In this document: positions 1 through 10,405 of the stretch, one piece after another
How positions within the stretch are numbered: the stretch's first letter is position 1
Layout: every line of letters starts with the position of its first letter
From: Diplonema papillatum
Lineage: Eukaryota; Euglenozoa; Diplonemea; Diplonemida; Diplonemidae
Assembly: GCA_030068145.1 (NCBI GenBank)
Contig: JAPJBO010000021.1
Location: forward strand, 434,001-498,000
Reading direction: 5' to 3'
Length of the DNA stretch: 64,000 nt
Position numbers and translations under genes: made by a program
The notes under the pieces: model-generated
The model's input: only the letters and a program-made list of their open reading frames with translations
Told to the model about the DNA's origin: nothing
The model's database searches: none

Positions 1-374
1 CTCTCCCTACCCTCAGCCCCTCTTTGCGAAGAACCCACCTTCTAACTTATGAGTTAGTTACAACAAAGCGGGGTTACTATTGCCGCAGTCTCCCCTTAAG
101 CCTCCGTGCCCGCGCTTCTTCACACCCGCCGATAGCAACCAGAGACTGTCGAAAACGCGGCCTGTTCAACTCAAGTTCTAAAAACGGCGGACGACAAAAA
201 CCGTTCGTTTTCGTTTTCGTCTCCCTAGAAATAAATGAAGCTGCGCCCCACTTCCGTTCGTTTGTTCCATACGAAAAGATGCAGCGGAATATGCGACAAG
301 CCACGAGTTTACGAGGTCACAGCCACCAACCTGCTGATACTCCCTCCTCACTCCTCAAGGGAAAACGCTCCGAA

Positions 375-722
375 CTAGAAACGTCCCATTTCGCCAGAAC
401 ACTTTCGTTTCCACCAAACAAATGTTGAGCAAGGTTGGAGGATACGAAGAAGCTCGTCACTGGCAGCAGCGGCGTTTTGACGTGCGTCCTGAAAAGAAAG
501 CGATCGGGCAAGCGCAACGTGCAAATCGACCATCTTTTCATCAGCGCAATCAGTTTTAGTCACCGCCGCGGTTGTGCAAGTGATGAGCTCGTATTTCGCC
601 CTCTGACATTGCGCTCCAGGATACTCCGAACCCCCGCAGTTTTCAGCAAGCTTTTCAAAATACGAAGACGGAAGAATCCGAACTTCGTCCACCAAGGACA
701 GGTTGGTAGGTCGACCTCCAAC
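375..722 (-). CDS. Possible exon of an unrecognised minus-strand gene
   Basis: The minus strand has an open frame from an in-frame TAA (723-725) down to 375, with no ATG at its beginning, so it would have to be an internal exon. It reads as a plausible protein: a short helical lead, then four cysteines each separated by exactly nine residues, then an alanine-rich helical stretch. Repeated Cys-x9-Cys spacing recalls CHCH-type small mitochondrial proteins, but the first interval contains proline and glycines, which do not suit a helix. A strong splice-acceptor-like tract (ctttcttttcag) lies inside the frame, so the true exon may be shorter. The opposite strand also has a long open frame (435-755). 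I do not recognise the family. Confidence 0.22.
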   Translation of the reverse strand, partial: VGGRPTNLSLVDEVRILPSSYFEKLAENCGGSEYPGAQCQRAKYELITCTTAAVTKTDCADEKMVDLHVALARSLSFQDARQNAAAASDELLRILQPCSTFVWWKRKCSGEMGRF

Positions 723-801
723 TTAAAATGGCCCTTGGAATTAGTACATCTCTGAAGTGAACTTCGTCTTTTACCCACCTCTGGCTTCCAGTCTCGGATG
801 A

Positions 802-897
802 AATGCCAGAAGTACCTAGAACAGAGGAAGGGCGGAGGGGGTAAAATACATGCCAGAAGTACTTAGAAAAGAGGAAGGGAGGAGGAAGTAAAATACA
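802..897. repeat. Two-copy 48-bp tandem repeat
   Basis: Two adjacent copies beginning ATGCCAGAAGTAC (802-848 and 850-896) differ at a handful of positions. No gene is associated. Confidence 0.85.
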
Positions 898-1348
898 TGT
901 TCAATAGTAAAGCACAGAGAGAAGTTCAGAAGAAAACTTCACGCCCCTCCCTACAGTTGTCTGTAGGGAGAGAGAGGAGAGAGAGAGAGGAGAGAAGAGA
1001 GAGAAGCGCGCACGAGTCACCTGTGCCTGATATGCAGGCAGACTATGAAGTAGAAGTCAGAAAACAGAAGTATCCCCCCGAGCTTCAAGGTGCGCTTTGA
1101 AACTAAGCAAAGAGTTTCTGTTTTGGAGTGTTGCCCTATTGGGAGCACAACTTACAGTTTCCACAAAGAATACCGGTGATGAACCTCTCTGGGTAAAGAT
1201 CCTGCTTCGGAACCACGTTCACCCACGAAAAAAGAACCAGTGTTACGGTCTGCGTCTTTCAGTCCAGCATGCTTGAGATACAGACAGCTGCTACAACAGC
1301 TCCGACCATGTTCATGAATCTAGTGGGAAACTTCTTTCCATTGCATAT
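898..1348. other. Non-coding gap with GA-rich tract
   Basis: A purine-rich GAGAGA tract lies near 968-1005. Nothing else is recognisable before the transposon termini begin. Confidence 0.5.
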
Positions 1349-1350
1349 AA

Positions 1351-1432
1351 CGTTATATAACGTTATAATAACGTTATATAACGTTATATAACGTTATATA
1401 ACGTTATATAACGTTATATAACGTTATATAAC
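1351..1432. repeat. ACGTTATATA terminal array, left copy
   Basis: About eight copies of a 10-bp palindromic unit with one irregular spacing near 1365. It matches the array at 3744-3819 and forms the left end of the transposon. Confidence 0.9.
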
Positions 1433-1469
1433 GGTTTTTTACCAGTCCATAGGAGGTCACACTGTCCTC

Positions 1470-1780
1470 CAGATTTTGGTCGTTTTTGGCCATTTTTGCC
1501 ACATTTTCCAGATTTTGGCCAATTTTGGCTATTCTTGCCAATTTTTCCAGAATTTGGTCACTGTTGACCAGTTTTGCCGTGTTTTCCAGATTTTGGCCCG
1601 TTTTTGCCGATTTGGCCAGGATTGGCCATTTTTGCCATGTTTTTCAAAATTTGGCTATTTTTGCCGATTTTCCAGGTTTTGGCCAGTTTTGCCATGTTTT
1701 CCAGACTTTGCCCATTTTGGCCGTTTTTGCCGATTTTTCCAGGATTTTGGTCATTTATGCCCTGCCCTCACCAGAGCTAT
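1470..1780. repeat. Left subterminal TTTTGGCC/TTTTTCCAG repeats
   Basis: Degenerate short repeats dominated by TTTTGGCC, TTTTTGCC and TTTTCCAG. The same motifs recur in reverse complement at 3060-3700. Open frames over this region give artificial Phe/Cys-rich peptides. Confidence 0.85.
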
Positions 1781-1960
1781 TCTTGTCTGAGTTTCTTGGG
1801 CCCGCACAAGCTCGAACAGGCAGTCCGTGCGCGGAAAAAATAAAGTCGAAAGACACCAATCTGTACCCCCATTCGGGATCGTCGGAAACATAAAAACACG
1901 TGTACCGCCCCACCCGCTTCGATTTCAACCACACTAGTCTTTCCAAAGGGAAAATCGACT

Positions 1961-2689
1961 ATGCCTGCGAAAAGCTCCCCGAAGGTCCAGCCGAAGCCGA
2001 AGGCTCAGCCTAAAGCTCAGCCGAAAGCTCAGCCGAAAGCTCAGCCGAAGACCCCAGGTACACAGCGCAAACGGCCTCGCGTCGAAAGTACGGATAGCAA
2101 CAGCAGCAGCAGCAGCAGCAGCAGCGCCTCGGTTGCAAAGGCGCGACGCGGAAGGAAGAAGGTGGCGGAAACGCTGCGCGTCGAGGCCTTGTCCCGCGAC
2201 CTGGCATTGGCTGGCCCAAGCGTTCTCCCTGTCACGAAACCACCAAGTAAGAGCCCGGAACAACGATTCATGGACCGGATCAAGAAAACCGACCCCGGGC
2301 TGGCTGGGTTCTACGACGTCCGAGACGTCGATGCCCTCGACGTCAGTGACCTACAAAAGACGGCCTTCAAGGCGAATAGCGATCAAGTCGTTTTCTGCTT
2401 GGCGTGCAAAAAGGCGATGCCGGGAAAGAATCCCTATCACATGGGCAACATGCGCTCTCATGCTGTAACGCATGGCTACAGTTTACAGCCAAAGTCACCG
2501 AAGACGCCGACGGCAGGGTTCCCCCACGACAGCGTTTCGCTCGCAACCCCTGAATCCAGCCTCCAGGAAGTGCTCTCCCTTTATCCGGTAGCTCGACCTG
2601 CGCGTGTACGGGAAGCGCCAGCTGTGACTGCTCGACTTTGCATGTCTCGTGCTCATCATGCCCATATTTGGTACTGGGACATTGTCTGA
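1961..2689 (+). CDS. BED-like zinc-finger N-terminal part of an hAT transposase
   Basis: A 242-residue ORF with an ATG start. The first 45 residues contain a KAQP four-residue repeat encoded by a 12-bp tandem unit, followed by a serine run encoded by AGC repeats (about 2096-2127). Around residue 147 there is a C-x2-C pair followed after about 17 residues by H-x5-H, a zinc knuckle like the BED/C2H2 fingers that let hAT transposases bind DNA. After the finger the frame runs about 75 residues and stops; the RNase-H-like catalytic core and the hAT dimerisation domain are missing. It lies inside the inverted termini at 1349-3820, which supports a transposon origin. It is probably truncated, or the remnant of a spliced gene with deleted downstream exons. 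Confidence 0.5.
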   Translation: MPAKSSPKVQPKPKAQPKAQPKAQPKAQPKTPGTQRKRPRVESTDSNSSSSSSSSASVAKARRGRKKVAETLRVEALSRDLALAGPSVLPVTKPPSKSPEQRFMDRIKKTDPGLAGFYDVRDVDALDVSDLQKTAFKANSDQVVFCLACKKAMPGKNPYHMGNMRSHAVTHGYSLQPKSPKTPTAGFPHDSVSLATPESSLQEVLSLYPVARPARVREAPAVTARLCMSRAHHAHIWYWDIV

Positions 2690-3059
2690 CTGGCGTAGTA
2701 CGCAACGGTCTGCCGAGTGGACAAGCTTGGACAAGTTGGACTCCAGTGGCGGATCGTGCTCGTGACACACGCTACCGAACACTGTGCGGTTGCCACGACC
2801 GTTACGGGCCACCGACTGGGACGCGCGCCGGAAACCCAAAACTGCAGACATCCACGTCCCAAGAACAACACCGCACAGTGAAAGAGTCATGTGAATCCGG
2901 AAGGATCGCGTTTGTCGCGCTTGGGTGGAAGTCCGCAAGGAAATATGCAAGAGAAAAAGCTCTGGGGAGGGGCTATACAGACCCCTGAGGACCGGTTAAT
3001 ACGAATTATTTTCGGACCAGGTTTTGTTTCCGAACAGTTTCTGTGACCGGGATCCAAAA

Positions 3060-3700
3060 ATCGACAAGAGTCTGGAAATATTGGCAAAAATGGCCAAAAT
3101 CTGGAAATAATGGCAAAAATGGCCGAAATTGACCAAAAACTGGAAAAATCGGAAAATCGGAAAATTTGAAAAATCGGAAAAAATGGCCGAAATTGACTGA
3201 TCTGGATAAATCGGCCAGACTCTTCAATTTCCAAGTTTCGGTCTGATTTCTGCGCCCAATGAGCTAGTATCTGGGGTGTGTCCACTATTTCTGGTATGGA
3301 GTACCCAGCTTTTGGGCCAGCACACCTATTTTCGGGTTGGCACACCCTATTTTCCGGGTGTGGTCATACCCGCACTTGAGGCCGGACTTCAGCTCGAGCA
3401 AAAGTTGCTGGAGTTCACGGTGTACCACACACTGGCCAAAATCTCAAAATTGTCCAAAATCTTGAAAAATCGCCAAAAATGGCCGAAATCTGGAAAAATC
3501 GGCAAAGATTGCCGAAATCTGGAAAAATCGGCAAAATGGCCAAAACCTGAAAAAATCGGCAAAATCGGAAAAAATTGGCTAAGATTGACCAAAATCTGGC
3601 AAAAATGGCCAAAATCGGAAAAAATGGCCGAAATGGACCAAAATGAGGAAAAAATGACAAAAATCTGGAAATATGGCCAAAATCGGAAAAATTCCAAAAA
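3060..3700. repeat. Right subterminal GGCCAAAA/CTGGAAAA repeats
   Basis: Degenerate short repeats of GGCCAAAAT, CTGGAAAAAT and CGGCAAA, the reverse complement of the left subterminal block. No genuine coding sequence is seen here. Confidence 0.85.
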
Positions 3701-3743
3701 CCGTTATTTGCGTTATTTTTTCCGTTATTTTGCGTTTTCGACC

Positions 3744-3819
3744 GTTATATAACGTTATATAACGTTATATAACGTTATCACCGTTATAACGTTATATAAC
3801 GTTATATAACGTTATCAAC
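3744..3819. repeat. ACGTTATATA terminal array, right copy
   Basis: About seven copies of the same 10-bp palindromic unit as at 1351-1432, interrupted by one variant (ATCACCGTT). Confidence 0.9.
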
Positions 3820-4770
3820 CGGCCATCTATGTTCCAAGTTCCGCAAATCGACTTGAAGAAAAGCTTGTGTGCAGCTTCGGGGTACAAGAGTGTGAACCTG
3901 AGAGACTCCAGGGGATATTAGTTGTCGGCTTTGATGCTGCTAGCCACTCTCTCTGTGTTTTCACCAGCCACAGCGAAGAATGGAGACGGCTGCAATGGCT
4001 GTCCGGCAGTTTGGTGCGGATCGCCGTCAAAGGTAATGTTCAGTAGTCGCCACGTACCCAGCTGCATCGGCGTACTTCTTGCACGAGCGTTCCCATGTAC
4101 TCCAGTCTGTGGGCAACCGTTTCTTGAGTCTTTGGTGTGTCCTTCAAAAGTACCGAGTGTCTGCAAGCTTTTTCAATAACAAGTCCACCGTCAAACAACG
4201 CAAGAGGACGACTCGATTTGGTCGCTCACACAGCATACGATGAGTATGCGCTTTTGAGCAACACTGGGCATTTATCTTTGTCAAAGCATCAGTCAACATG
4301 CAACGACAGAAAACGTAGTCGAGCTCGCCACAGCCACACGTGGCCTCTATCGCGCGTTCCTTTGCGTTCTAAGCGCATCAGAATAGTAGGTTAGTAGCAG
4401 GCTGTTTGATCAAGGCGCGGTTCGAGCATGTGGCGAGCTTGACAACAGAAAAACGAGGGGTCAACACTTCTTTTTTTGTCCGATATCTTCCGCTCGTCGT
4501 CACGAATGCCTATTCATCTCTGTGCTCTTCCAGCAGTGCGGCCCTCTGCCCCTAGACTGTTCATCGTCGCTACTTTCGCTGTAACAACGAATGCTTGTTA
4601 TAATCAAGAAGTGACCGTCGAGGACGTACTGTGTGAGTGTTCATTCATCCGTAGCCTTGATTCCACAGGTGCACGCGGGCATTCCGTTCAATGGTACGCA
4701 GTGTCCGATTTCGCCCACTAATAAGACAGCCGATTGAACGTGCACTAATACCACGGACCAGCCTTCGGCT

Positions 4771-4800
4771 ACCGGACACGGGGTGAACCCCGTGTCCGGT
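4771..4800. repeat. Perfect 13-bp inverted repeat hairpin
   Basis: Arms ACCGGACACGGGG and CCCCGTGTCCGGT pair perfectly around a TGAA loop. There is no T-run, and in a eukaryote this is not a terminator. It could be an end of a small inverted-repeat element or simply a fold-back. Confidence 0.8.
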
Positions 4801-5094
4801 TTCCTGCATCCATGCGGCAATCAGCTCTCTTTTGGGAACGGAGTGTCCTGCTGCCCCAACAAAGATCTGCCCCTGTTATGCTTGCTGTCTATGTCTCTGA
4901 CGTGGCATGGGTCTTCCTTTTCTGTCGGCGGGGTCGATCTCGTATCCTTCGCCGGATCTGGCGACTGGTGCAAAGACCTTGCTCTGAGCCCGCTGTGGGG
5001 GGTGGCGAGCTTCTCAATTCTTCAGGTGCTTAGAGGAATTCATAGTTGAATGTATGGGCAGAACACTGCCTCTCATGTCCATCTGGGGGATAGC

Positions 5095-5391
5095 AACGTG
5101 TGACACACTTGAGAGAGAGAGAGAGAGACGAGTTAGAGTGCAGGGACCATCTCTCCGGGGAGTTTCCGGTCTCCTCACTCCTCTTCGCACTGCTACGGCG
5201 GGCGTAAGTCGCTCCGGAGGCGCGCTGCAGGTTGCGGCTCTGCTACAGTGAGTGGCGGCACCGGAGTTGGTGCTGCAGCGGGCGCTCTGGCCGGCGGGCG
5301 AGCTCGTCTCGCGGGGGATCGCCGCCTTGTAACGCTGCGGGCCCTCTTCTTCATCGCGACTACGGCGGCGGCTAACGTGTGACACACTTGA
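5095..5391. mobile_element. Short GC-rich insertion flanked by 18-bp direct repeats
   Basis: The 18-mer AACGTGTGACACACTTGA occurs at 5095-5112 and again at 5374-5391, enclosing 261 bp of much higher GC content than the surroundings. The insert starts with a GAGAGA run. Direct repeats of this length are typical target-site duplications of LINE-mobilised sequences. I see no poly(A) tail or pol III boxes, so a SINE cannot be confirmed. Confidence 0.4.
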
Positions 5392-7554
5392 TGCTTTCAG
5401 CACCCGTTGTAGCCTTCACAGTTCACTGAGGACATCCTTGCACTGTAGAATGCGCGATTGGCTAGCCAGCCTTCGCACCTAGTATTGGCAGTACTTACTG
5501 GAAGTCGTTTCACTCTGAAAGCAACCGTTGCTTTCCCCACCGTCCTTCTTCTCATTGCTACAAATCAATACCCTCGCAGCTTTCATCATCATCTGCGGCA
5601 ATGCAATGCTATATTTTAAGATCTGATTTTCCTTCTTCCGGTAGACATTTTCTCTCTGACCTGCTCTTAGGAAGCCAAGGTTCTTCGCTCCACGCAGAAT
5701 GTACTCTCTTTCTCTCTGTCTTTCTTTCTCTCTTTAGTATACATTTGCCTGATGCCCTGCGCCGACACGCTTCAACGATATTGTCTTGTGATGATCCGCT
5801 TTCTCTATCCGTGATGCACTCTACCCAACGGTAGTAGTCGTAGAAAACCGCGTTGCGGATGACAAGTACTACATTTGACAAGTCATACTTGCGGATGCCG
5901 GTTTGCATTGCAGCTGGAAATGCCTAAATTCTATGGATGAATTTGTCACTGTCGTCTGTGTGACAAATAAGTGGTCCAATACGGAGAGAAGAAAATTCCC
6001 ACGGTGCGTGAAGTGGTGAAAGCAGTGCTCAGGCAGCTGTCTGCGCGAATGCATACTCAGCCGCAAGGAGAAAAATAAAGACTGAAGCGAACGCGAAATC
6101 CGGTAAGTGTACAAATGATTTTCTGGAACCCTCCTTCTCTCTCCGGACAGCGATGAGACTTCCGCAGAAGAAGCAACTTGTTAAACAAACGAATGAAATC
6201 CCAATACCCGGCGATTGGCTGTAGGATGGAGCTCGGCAGAGGTAATCTGCATCGCCCGACCTTCTGAAAAACACTGCTTCGGTTCGGAGGCTGGACTTGC
6301 TGCCAAAAACGGTGGTGCGCGTTCAAAGTATGCAGACTTGGTTTGAGTGCGCCCGTACCACTTCACCAAAGCATAATATGGCGCGCGAAAGGTAGCCCAA
6401 CGGGCCACTGCAGAGACCTTCGGCGCTCGAGTGGCTCGGCCCGGAGAGAAGCCGCGCGTCAATATCAAGCAAGACGGCGGCAGATTGCACGATTGTCGTT
6501 CGGGAACGTATCTACAAGCGATCCCAAGCGCGCCAAAAAAGAGATTTTCTTCTTTTTTTTTTTAAAGCCCCAAAACATGAAAACTGTTGGATAAAACGGG
6601 AAGCTTGTCACCGCAAACCGTCGTGGCGTTTTTACTTGCGTCCGAATCTAACTCAACGTAATACCGATCAGGCACTGCGTTCAACGAAAACAACTCACTA
6701 TCGTCATTAGTTTTGTTATCAGCCGCGGTTGTGCATTACGAAAGTTCTTCGCGGGAACTTTAAGCTTCAAAAAGCTCTACGAACATCGATACATACTCGC
6801 GATTCACGTAAAGGAAGCCCGGACTTCGGCGAACAGATTCCATCGCAGCTTCATGTGATACCAGGAATCTGTGGAGTATCAACCGGAAGGGACGAAGGCA
6901 CGCAAAGCTGTGGTGACAGATGCCCTTGTTCGAAGCTGGCATGCTGAGCTTGTGCCGTACCTCAAATACGGCTTGGAAAAAATACGGATTGAACACGACA
7001 GCTTTGCTTCTTGTCCTCTTTTGCTTCTTGTTTCTCAAAAGTATGCGAATACTGAAGGGAATAGTTGCCTAGACTTCTAGAGTTTTCTGCTCATGACTGC
7101 GGGAGGGGCCGAGAAACCTAATTAGCTTGAAGCAGGACCCGACCCCCTTTTCATGAGAAAATGCGAAGCATAACACCAAAAGGCCAAGACGGTGGCAAAC
7201 AGTGGTTTCCCCCCCGAAAACGTTGCCACCGCGCGGAGGGCTCCGAAGAAGGAAAGAAAACGCGCAATGACCCTTCAAACGGTCAACATGCTACCGTACT
7301 ACAGGAGTACTACAGGCCGCGCCCACGGGCGGCCGACAAGGCACCCGATGCAGACAGGAAAAGAAAGAAGAACCACCCAAATATTAAACCCAGAGTTCCT
7401 TCGGCTATGCCAACAGTGGCGCCGTCTTCCGCTGTGCCAGAACTCCAGCCCGCTTCGACGAAACGACTTGCGTACGGTGGAGTAGTGAGGACCCGAAACT
7501 CCCCACCCAGGGAGATGGCCTCTGCACTCACACACTCGTGTCATTCTTTTGTTG

Positions 7555-7555
<1 letters not shown>

Positions 7556-7594
<39 letters not shown>
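7556..7594. repeat. (TC)n microsatellite
   Basis: A nearly uninterrupted CT/TC dinucleotide run followed by a short GT run. Confidence 0.9.
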
Positions 7595-7598
<4 letters not shown>

Positions 7599-7870
7599 GT
7601 GTGTGTGCGTGTGTAGGTAAGTGTTCTCTCTCTGAATTTGTGACAGGTGGCGGTGGAGTGATTTCCGGGTGTGATGCAGCTGTCTGCTGTGCGTTCGCCT
7701 GGTCGCTCGCGCAGCGCTCTGCCAGTGACGAGTGCCGAGTAGCCGCCTGGCTCGAGAGCCCGTCGGGTCCATGTCGACGGCTAGGAGGGGGGGACCAGTT
7801 CCTAACCGACTGAGTCCGCGGCCGTCTTTTCCGCCCCCCCTTGCCTTGGTGGACCCTGCTCGCCGCGCTC

Positions 7871-7961
7871 CGTGGACTCATGGACTCATGGACTCATGGA
7901 CTCATGGACTCATGGACTCATGGACTCATGGACTCATGGACTCATGGACTCATGGACTCGT
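7871..7961. repeat. 10-bp minisatellite TGGACTCATG
   Basis: About nine near-perfect head-to-tail copies of TGGACTCATG. Because ten is not a multiple of three, the array is open in several frames and creates a spurious repetitive peptide. Confidence 0.95.
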
Positions 7962-9565
7962 GGTCGTTGTTCCCCAACCTCGGGTGTGGCTGTTGGCAGG
8001 TTTCTCGGCCTTCTTTCAGTCGTGTAGTCGACAGTCGGGCATGGTCGCACCGTGCGACCGAACTCGCTGCCCCACAACACCACATTACCACAATACACGG
8101 GCCCCGCCGAGCTCTCTGCCCAGAGGGCCGGAGACGAGCGCCCACTTCGAACACGGCGGCCGCGAGATCGCCCGTCGCCTGTCGTATGCTAGCTCTTCGT
8201 GCTCGACGTTCAGTCCGGGTCAAGAAGTTTCACGGGCCGGGCTCCTTGCCCGCACCCCGGCCACCTCTAACGAAGCTAGGCCACAAGTTTTGCATGATAT
8301 CGCTGCTACTTCCCGAAGCCAAATAGATGCTCTATTCTACTTCTCTCTGTCTGTCTCTCTACTCTTTATCTCTGTCTTGTCCCCACCGAAGCCCTCCCTC
8401 GAAAGCACGACGAGAAAATCAACGCTTTTACCGGAGAAACGACTAGGCTGTCAGTCTAGTTCTGTCCTGAAAGGCCGACGGTGCCCGATGCCTGTTAGCC
8501 ATGAGCTCTATCATCGAAGGAAATGTGGCGGCTGTTCCTTTGCACTCAACGAAAGAGGAGTGGGAAAGGGGGAAGGCGAGGATGAAAAACAAGAAGCGGG
8601 GGGAAAAGCCGGCTTTCGAGGGGCAGTGCAAGCCAGCAACGCGATGAAATTTGTTTTTATTTGCTCTTACATTCTTAGTTCCACTTTTTCTTTCGATTTC
8701 CCGTGTGTTGTGCGTTTTTGCTGTTGCCAATGCAGAGGATGGCGCCAGAGACGTACTGGATTAACTCGGCCGATCCTACCTTCTGAAGCTGCATAGAATT
8801 GCCTGTTGCATTTGAGTACAACACGAGTGTCAGCCTTCGTAGGTGACCCCAGAAGGCGGCACATAACAGGAAAGAAGGACCGGTTTCCAGATGCCCGAGC
8901 GCGAATAAAAAGGCGGGAACAATCGAGACACCGTATTTGCCTGTCCTGAATGGCAACACTGTGTGAGCAGGTGCGGCAGATTCGTGTGTTTCAGTGAAGA
9001 AGGCTAGAAAAGTACAGGCAAGTGACGTCACCCCCCTTGCGTGTTACATCGTTCAAGGCGGGGGCTTACGAGTGAAGATGTGACCTTTCTTGGTGCTGTA
9101 CGCTGAGAGAGCAACAACCTAGAGTGCGCGCCACGTGCATTCGGGTTTGAAATTCTCAATTTATATTGAAGCCCCCCACTCAATGCCCGCACGCAGGTTG
9201 ACACAAATTTTCCAGAAAGAAAAGAACACAAGCTCCCCTTTGAACGAAAGCGAACCCAAGCGGGTCCGACGAAAAAAAGCCCGTACTTCGGATCGCACGA
9301 AAGAAAAAACCCGAACCCCGAATTAGTGCTCAGAAAGCAAAAATAAAACCGCATCCTCTGAACACCAATCAGAATAACCCGTCACGGGCAACTGACTGAG
9401 CGACTATCGCCGGAAACACGAAAAAGAGAGAACGAAGTCGCGCCTCAGAGAAAGCTCGTCATAAAGAAAAGGAGAGAAGGGAATTGCCGCACAGCTGCCT
9501 TCTGCTCTGTACCTTTCCTCGACGGCTCTTGCGGTTTGCCGACGACGCAACAACGCAGTGCGAAT

Positions 9566-10405
9566 ATGACGCCGCAGGCCACAGCGCAGGTTGAAGTGCC
9601 TGTACGGCTCGGTGGGTATCTCCTGGGCGCGACGATTGGGAGAGGGATTGGTGGGAAGGTGAAGGTAGCAGAGTGCTGCGAGACGGGTAGCCTCGTCGCG
9701 ATCAAGATCCAACGGAAAAAGGGAGTCGACGAAGCAGAGGCTCGGCGGGAGGCTGAAGTGCTCCGCCGGCTGGCCCAGCACAGCCATGCGCACTTGGTAA
9801 ACCTGCACGAGGTGATGGAGAGTGCGAAGTACCTGTACACCGTCCTCGAGTATGTCCCGGGTGGCGACCTCTTCGATGCTGTCGAGAAGGGCCGGATCTG
9901 CGAAGGAACAGACCGGTGGGTCTTCAAAGGCATCGTCGACGGCCTTGTGGCCCTTCACGCCAGCCTCGTTGCCCACCGTGACTTGAAGCCGGAGAACATC
10001 CTGTGCGACCTCGACCGCCGCATCGTCAAAATTTCGGATTTCGGGCTGTCGAAACTGCACGTTGCCGAGGGCGAGTTGTCGACGGAGTGCGTCGGCACGC
10101 CCAAGTACGCGGCGCCTGAAATCATGTCCCCGTCCGTTGAAGAGTACGATGCGTACCGTGCCGACATCTGGTCCTTCGGCGTCACGCTGTACGTGGCCCT
10201 CACGCGGTCGTTCCTTCCGGCTGAAAAGCTTCACTTTCCGGACGATCTCTCACACGACGCGTGCGACTTGCTCACCGACATCCTCCAACCGTTGCCGTTC
10301 CGGCGGCCCACGCTTCAGCAGATTCTTTCCCACGACTGGTTCGCCGGCGTCAGTGTCAACGGCGACAGCGGCGGCTCTCTCATCCACGAGAAACCGTCTC
10401 AATAG
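9566..10405 (+). CDS. Small stand-alone Ser/Thr protein kinase
   Basis: A 279-residue intronless kinase that is almost all catalytic domain. From the ATG at 9566 it shows the glycine loop (G25-x-G27-x-x-G30), the ATP-anchoring Lys in VAIK (K47), HRDLKPEN with catalytic D139, DFG with D158, and an APE motif at 183-185, followed by DIWSFGV. Every residue needed for catalysis is present, so an active enzyme phosphorylating Ser/Thr is expected. The KPEN and GTPKYAAPE signatures place it near the CAMK/SNF1-like kinases, but there is no calcium-binding, NAF or UBA domain. An in-frame extension upstream lacks an ATG, which is why 9566 was chosen. Upstream and downstream are repeat-rich, so context says nothing about its pathway. 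The substrate is unknown. Confidence 0.88.
   Translation: MTPQATAQVEVPVRLGGYLLGATIGRGIGGKVKVAECCETGSLVAIKIQRKKGVDEAEARREAEVLRRLAQHSHAHLVNLHEVMESAKYLYTVLEYVPGGDLFDAVEKGRICEGTDRWVFKGIVDGLVALHASLVAHRDLKPENILCDLDRRIVKISDFGLSKLHVAEGELSTECVGTPKYAAPEIMSPSVEEYDAYRADIWSFGVTLYVALTRSFLPAEKLHFPDDLSHDACDLLTDILQPLPFRRPTLQQILSHDWFAGVSVNGDSGGSLIHEKPSQ

Larger units (their letters stand above)
1349..3820. mobile_element. hAT-like DNA transposon with tandem-array termini
   Basis: Both ends carry arrays of a 10-bp unit, ACGTTATATA (about 1351-1432 and 3744-3819). Inside these are several hundred bases of degenerate TTTTGGCC/TTTTTCCAG repeats on the left (about 1470-1780) and their reverse complement on the right (about 3060-3700). 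This symmetric arrangement of outer arrays and inward-facing subterminal repeats around a zinc-finger ORF (1961-2689) is what a DNA transposon looks like. No catalytic transposase domain remains between the ends, so it is probably non-autonomous or decayed. The arrays are self-palindromic, so exact ends are uncertain, and I could not find a target-site duplication. Confidence 0.6.
3821..9565. other. Gene-poor, repeat-bearing gap
   Basis: I see no convincing gene on either strand. The gap contains a perfect hairpin (4771-4800), a GC-rich insertion between direct repeats (5095-5391), pyrimidine-rich tracts (about 5705-5735 and 7556-7594) and a decamer minisatellite (about 7871-7961). Long frames across 7732-8796 arise from the minisatellite and do not look coding. 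Confidence 0.5.

Noticed and set aside
1476-1843. Overlapping Phe/Cys-rich frames that look like a repetitive membrane protein
   Set aside because: They are translations of degenerate TTTTGGCC subterminal repeats, open in all three frames, with no codon signal.
3389-3752. Frames on both strands in the right subterminal repeats
   Set aside because: Same repeats in inverse orientation; an artefact of low complexity.
7732-8796. 354-codon open frame
   Set aside because: Spans the decamer minisatellite and compositionally unremarkable DNA, with no domain and overlapping alternative frames.
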